A DNA stretch of 64,000 nt from Lunularia cruciata (lineage: Eukaryota > Streptophyta > Marchantiopsida > Lunulariales > Lunulariaceae). The DNA is taken from NCBI GenBank assembly GCA_948567375.1, contig OX419756.1:38454333-38518332 (forward strand), written 5' to 3'. Every line of letters starts with the position of its first letter. Within the stretch, counting starts at the first letter, position 1. This document shows positions 63,001 through 64,000 of this stretch, one piece after another. The notes under the pieces were generated by a model. It ran no database searches. It was not told the origin of the DNA and worked only from the letters and a program-made list of their open reading frames with translations. Both the position numbers and the translations under genes were made by a program.

Positions 63001-64000
63001 CGCTCTAAACGCGACATATGTAGTATTACAACGAATTATGCGAACTAAACCATTTATTCACGCGCTAAACTCGAGTTAGAGAATGAATATTCTGCAGGTG
63101 GGTGGTGGTTATTCCGAAACTTTGACAAATCTCACAACTACACCACCGAAAATGGCAGTCTCGGGGCAAGGGAGGATATTGAACGACACCGTCAGTACCT
63201 TCTAATCTACCATTAATTATCATTATCGCAATGAGTTTGATTCTAGTTTAATTCTCTAATTTATTTGGCATCATGCAACTTATTCACTCGTTAGAGAAAA
63301 TCGTTACGACGTTACGTCACGACGTTAGAGAAAATCTCGTTTCTATTTTGCAGACGATGTTAATGTATTGGCTAGCGTGTCTTCTGAATCTGCGGGATTT
63401 GTTCAAACAATATTCTTTCAAATGATGAATATTTGGGAAATTATCTTTCAATTTCTTTTACCATTAAATGTACATATATAATACTAACTTGATTGATGAA
63501 GTACCTGTTCAATTTCCATAGAATTCAATTTTATCCATTCTATAGAATGCTCTATTTATTACATAAATTAGTGATGTTATTAGGTGGAATAAATGTATTA
63601 TATTACTTCCTATTAAGAGGATATATGCCGTTAGTCTTTTGTTGAAGATTCTTTGTGCTTCCATTGAGACTCTTCGTAAGAATTATGTGATAGAATTGTA
63701 AATGTGAATTCTTTTATGGTAAGAAAATTATCAAGATATACAAAGATCAAATTTATACTCTTGTTTGTAATGTGAATCACAAATGAATGTTCTCTCGAGA
63801 AAAAACTATAATATTGTATCTCAAGTAAATTTTACTTGTTTTTGTTGTTATTTTTATCAATAAAAATATAAATTCACTATTTTTAATAATTGAAGGTATC
63901 AAATCATATAAGGAAACAATAAAACCTATTAAATACTTTTAAACACTAGTAAATTTCAACCTAGTTTCATACTGTAATCTATGAGATTCAATATTTTATT
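63001..64000. other. AT-rich region without recognised gene
   Basis: Moderate-GC for about 200 bp, then strongly AT-rich. GTTACGACGTTACGTCACGACGTTAGAGAAAAT around 63303-63334 contains repeated ACGACGTTA words. No ORF of note. Confidence 0.5.

Overview
The window is nuclear DNA of a land plant with a repeat-rich genome. A gymnosperm or another large-genome non-flowering plant fits best, but the species cannot be fixed from the sequence alone. About 0-40 kb is AT-rich and made of decayed transposable elements. About 40-64 kb is richer in GC and holds one long multi-exon gene flanked by LINE copies. All genes with recognisable function are split or broken, so long single ORFs are rare and mostly meaningless.

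Layout. 1-2.4 kb: minus-strand remnant of a Helitron Rep/helicase gene, running off the left edge. 2.4-3.1 kb: a repeat whose inverted copy lies at 15.5-16.0 kb. 5.0-6.5 kb: a tandem array of about 360-bp units, the last carrying a 64-bp LINE-tail insertion with a perfect 11-bp target duplication. 7-8.3 kb: foldback hairpins. 8.8-13.4 kb: degenerate coding debris, a 104-bp (TC)n tract, a 75-bp coding-type repeat and a recent 59-bp tandem duplication. 17.85-34 kb: one large decayed Ty3/gypsy element on the minus strand. Its primer-binding-like site, gag, protease, reverse transcriptase, RNase H and integrase lie in the expected order, followed by an unusual run of several kilobases of downstream ORF debris and a second LTR-like end. 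A probable solo LTR sits inside it in the opposite direction. 34.7-38.5 kb: a Mutator-like (MULE) transposon with about 265-bp terminal inverted repeats, a decayed 9-bp target duplication and a broken transposase.

45.3-59.7 kb: a separase (ESP1) gene on the minus strand. I traced 27 exons, nearly all with phase-compatible GT/AG junctions, encoding about 2,640 codons. The last exons carry the clan-CD protease core with catalytic His in GHGSG and Cys in MGCSSG, plus a cysteine-rich cluster. The one serious anomaly is an in-frame TGA at 55467-55469.

60.9-62.9 kb: a 5'-truncated non-LTR retrotransposon on the minus strand with reverse transcriptase, a CxC..H..C knuckle and a C-terminal endonuclease-like segment of the R2 type, broken by one in-frame TAG. 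Three more copies of its 3' tail are scattered through the window. Separase is the only plausible host gene. Everything else is mobile DNA around it.
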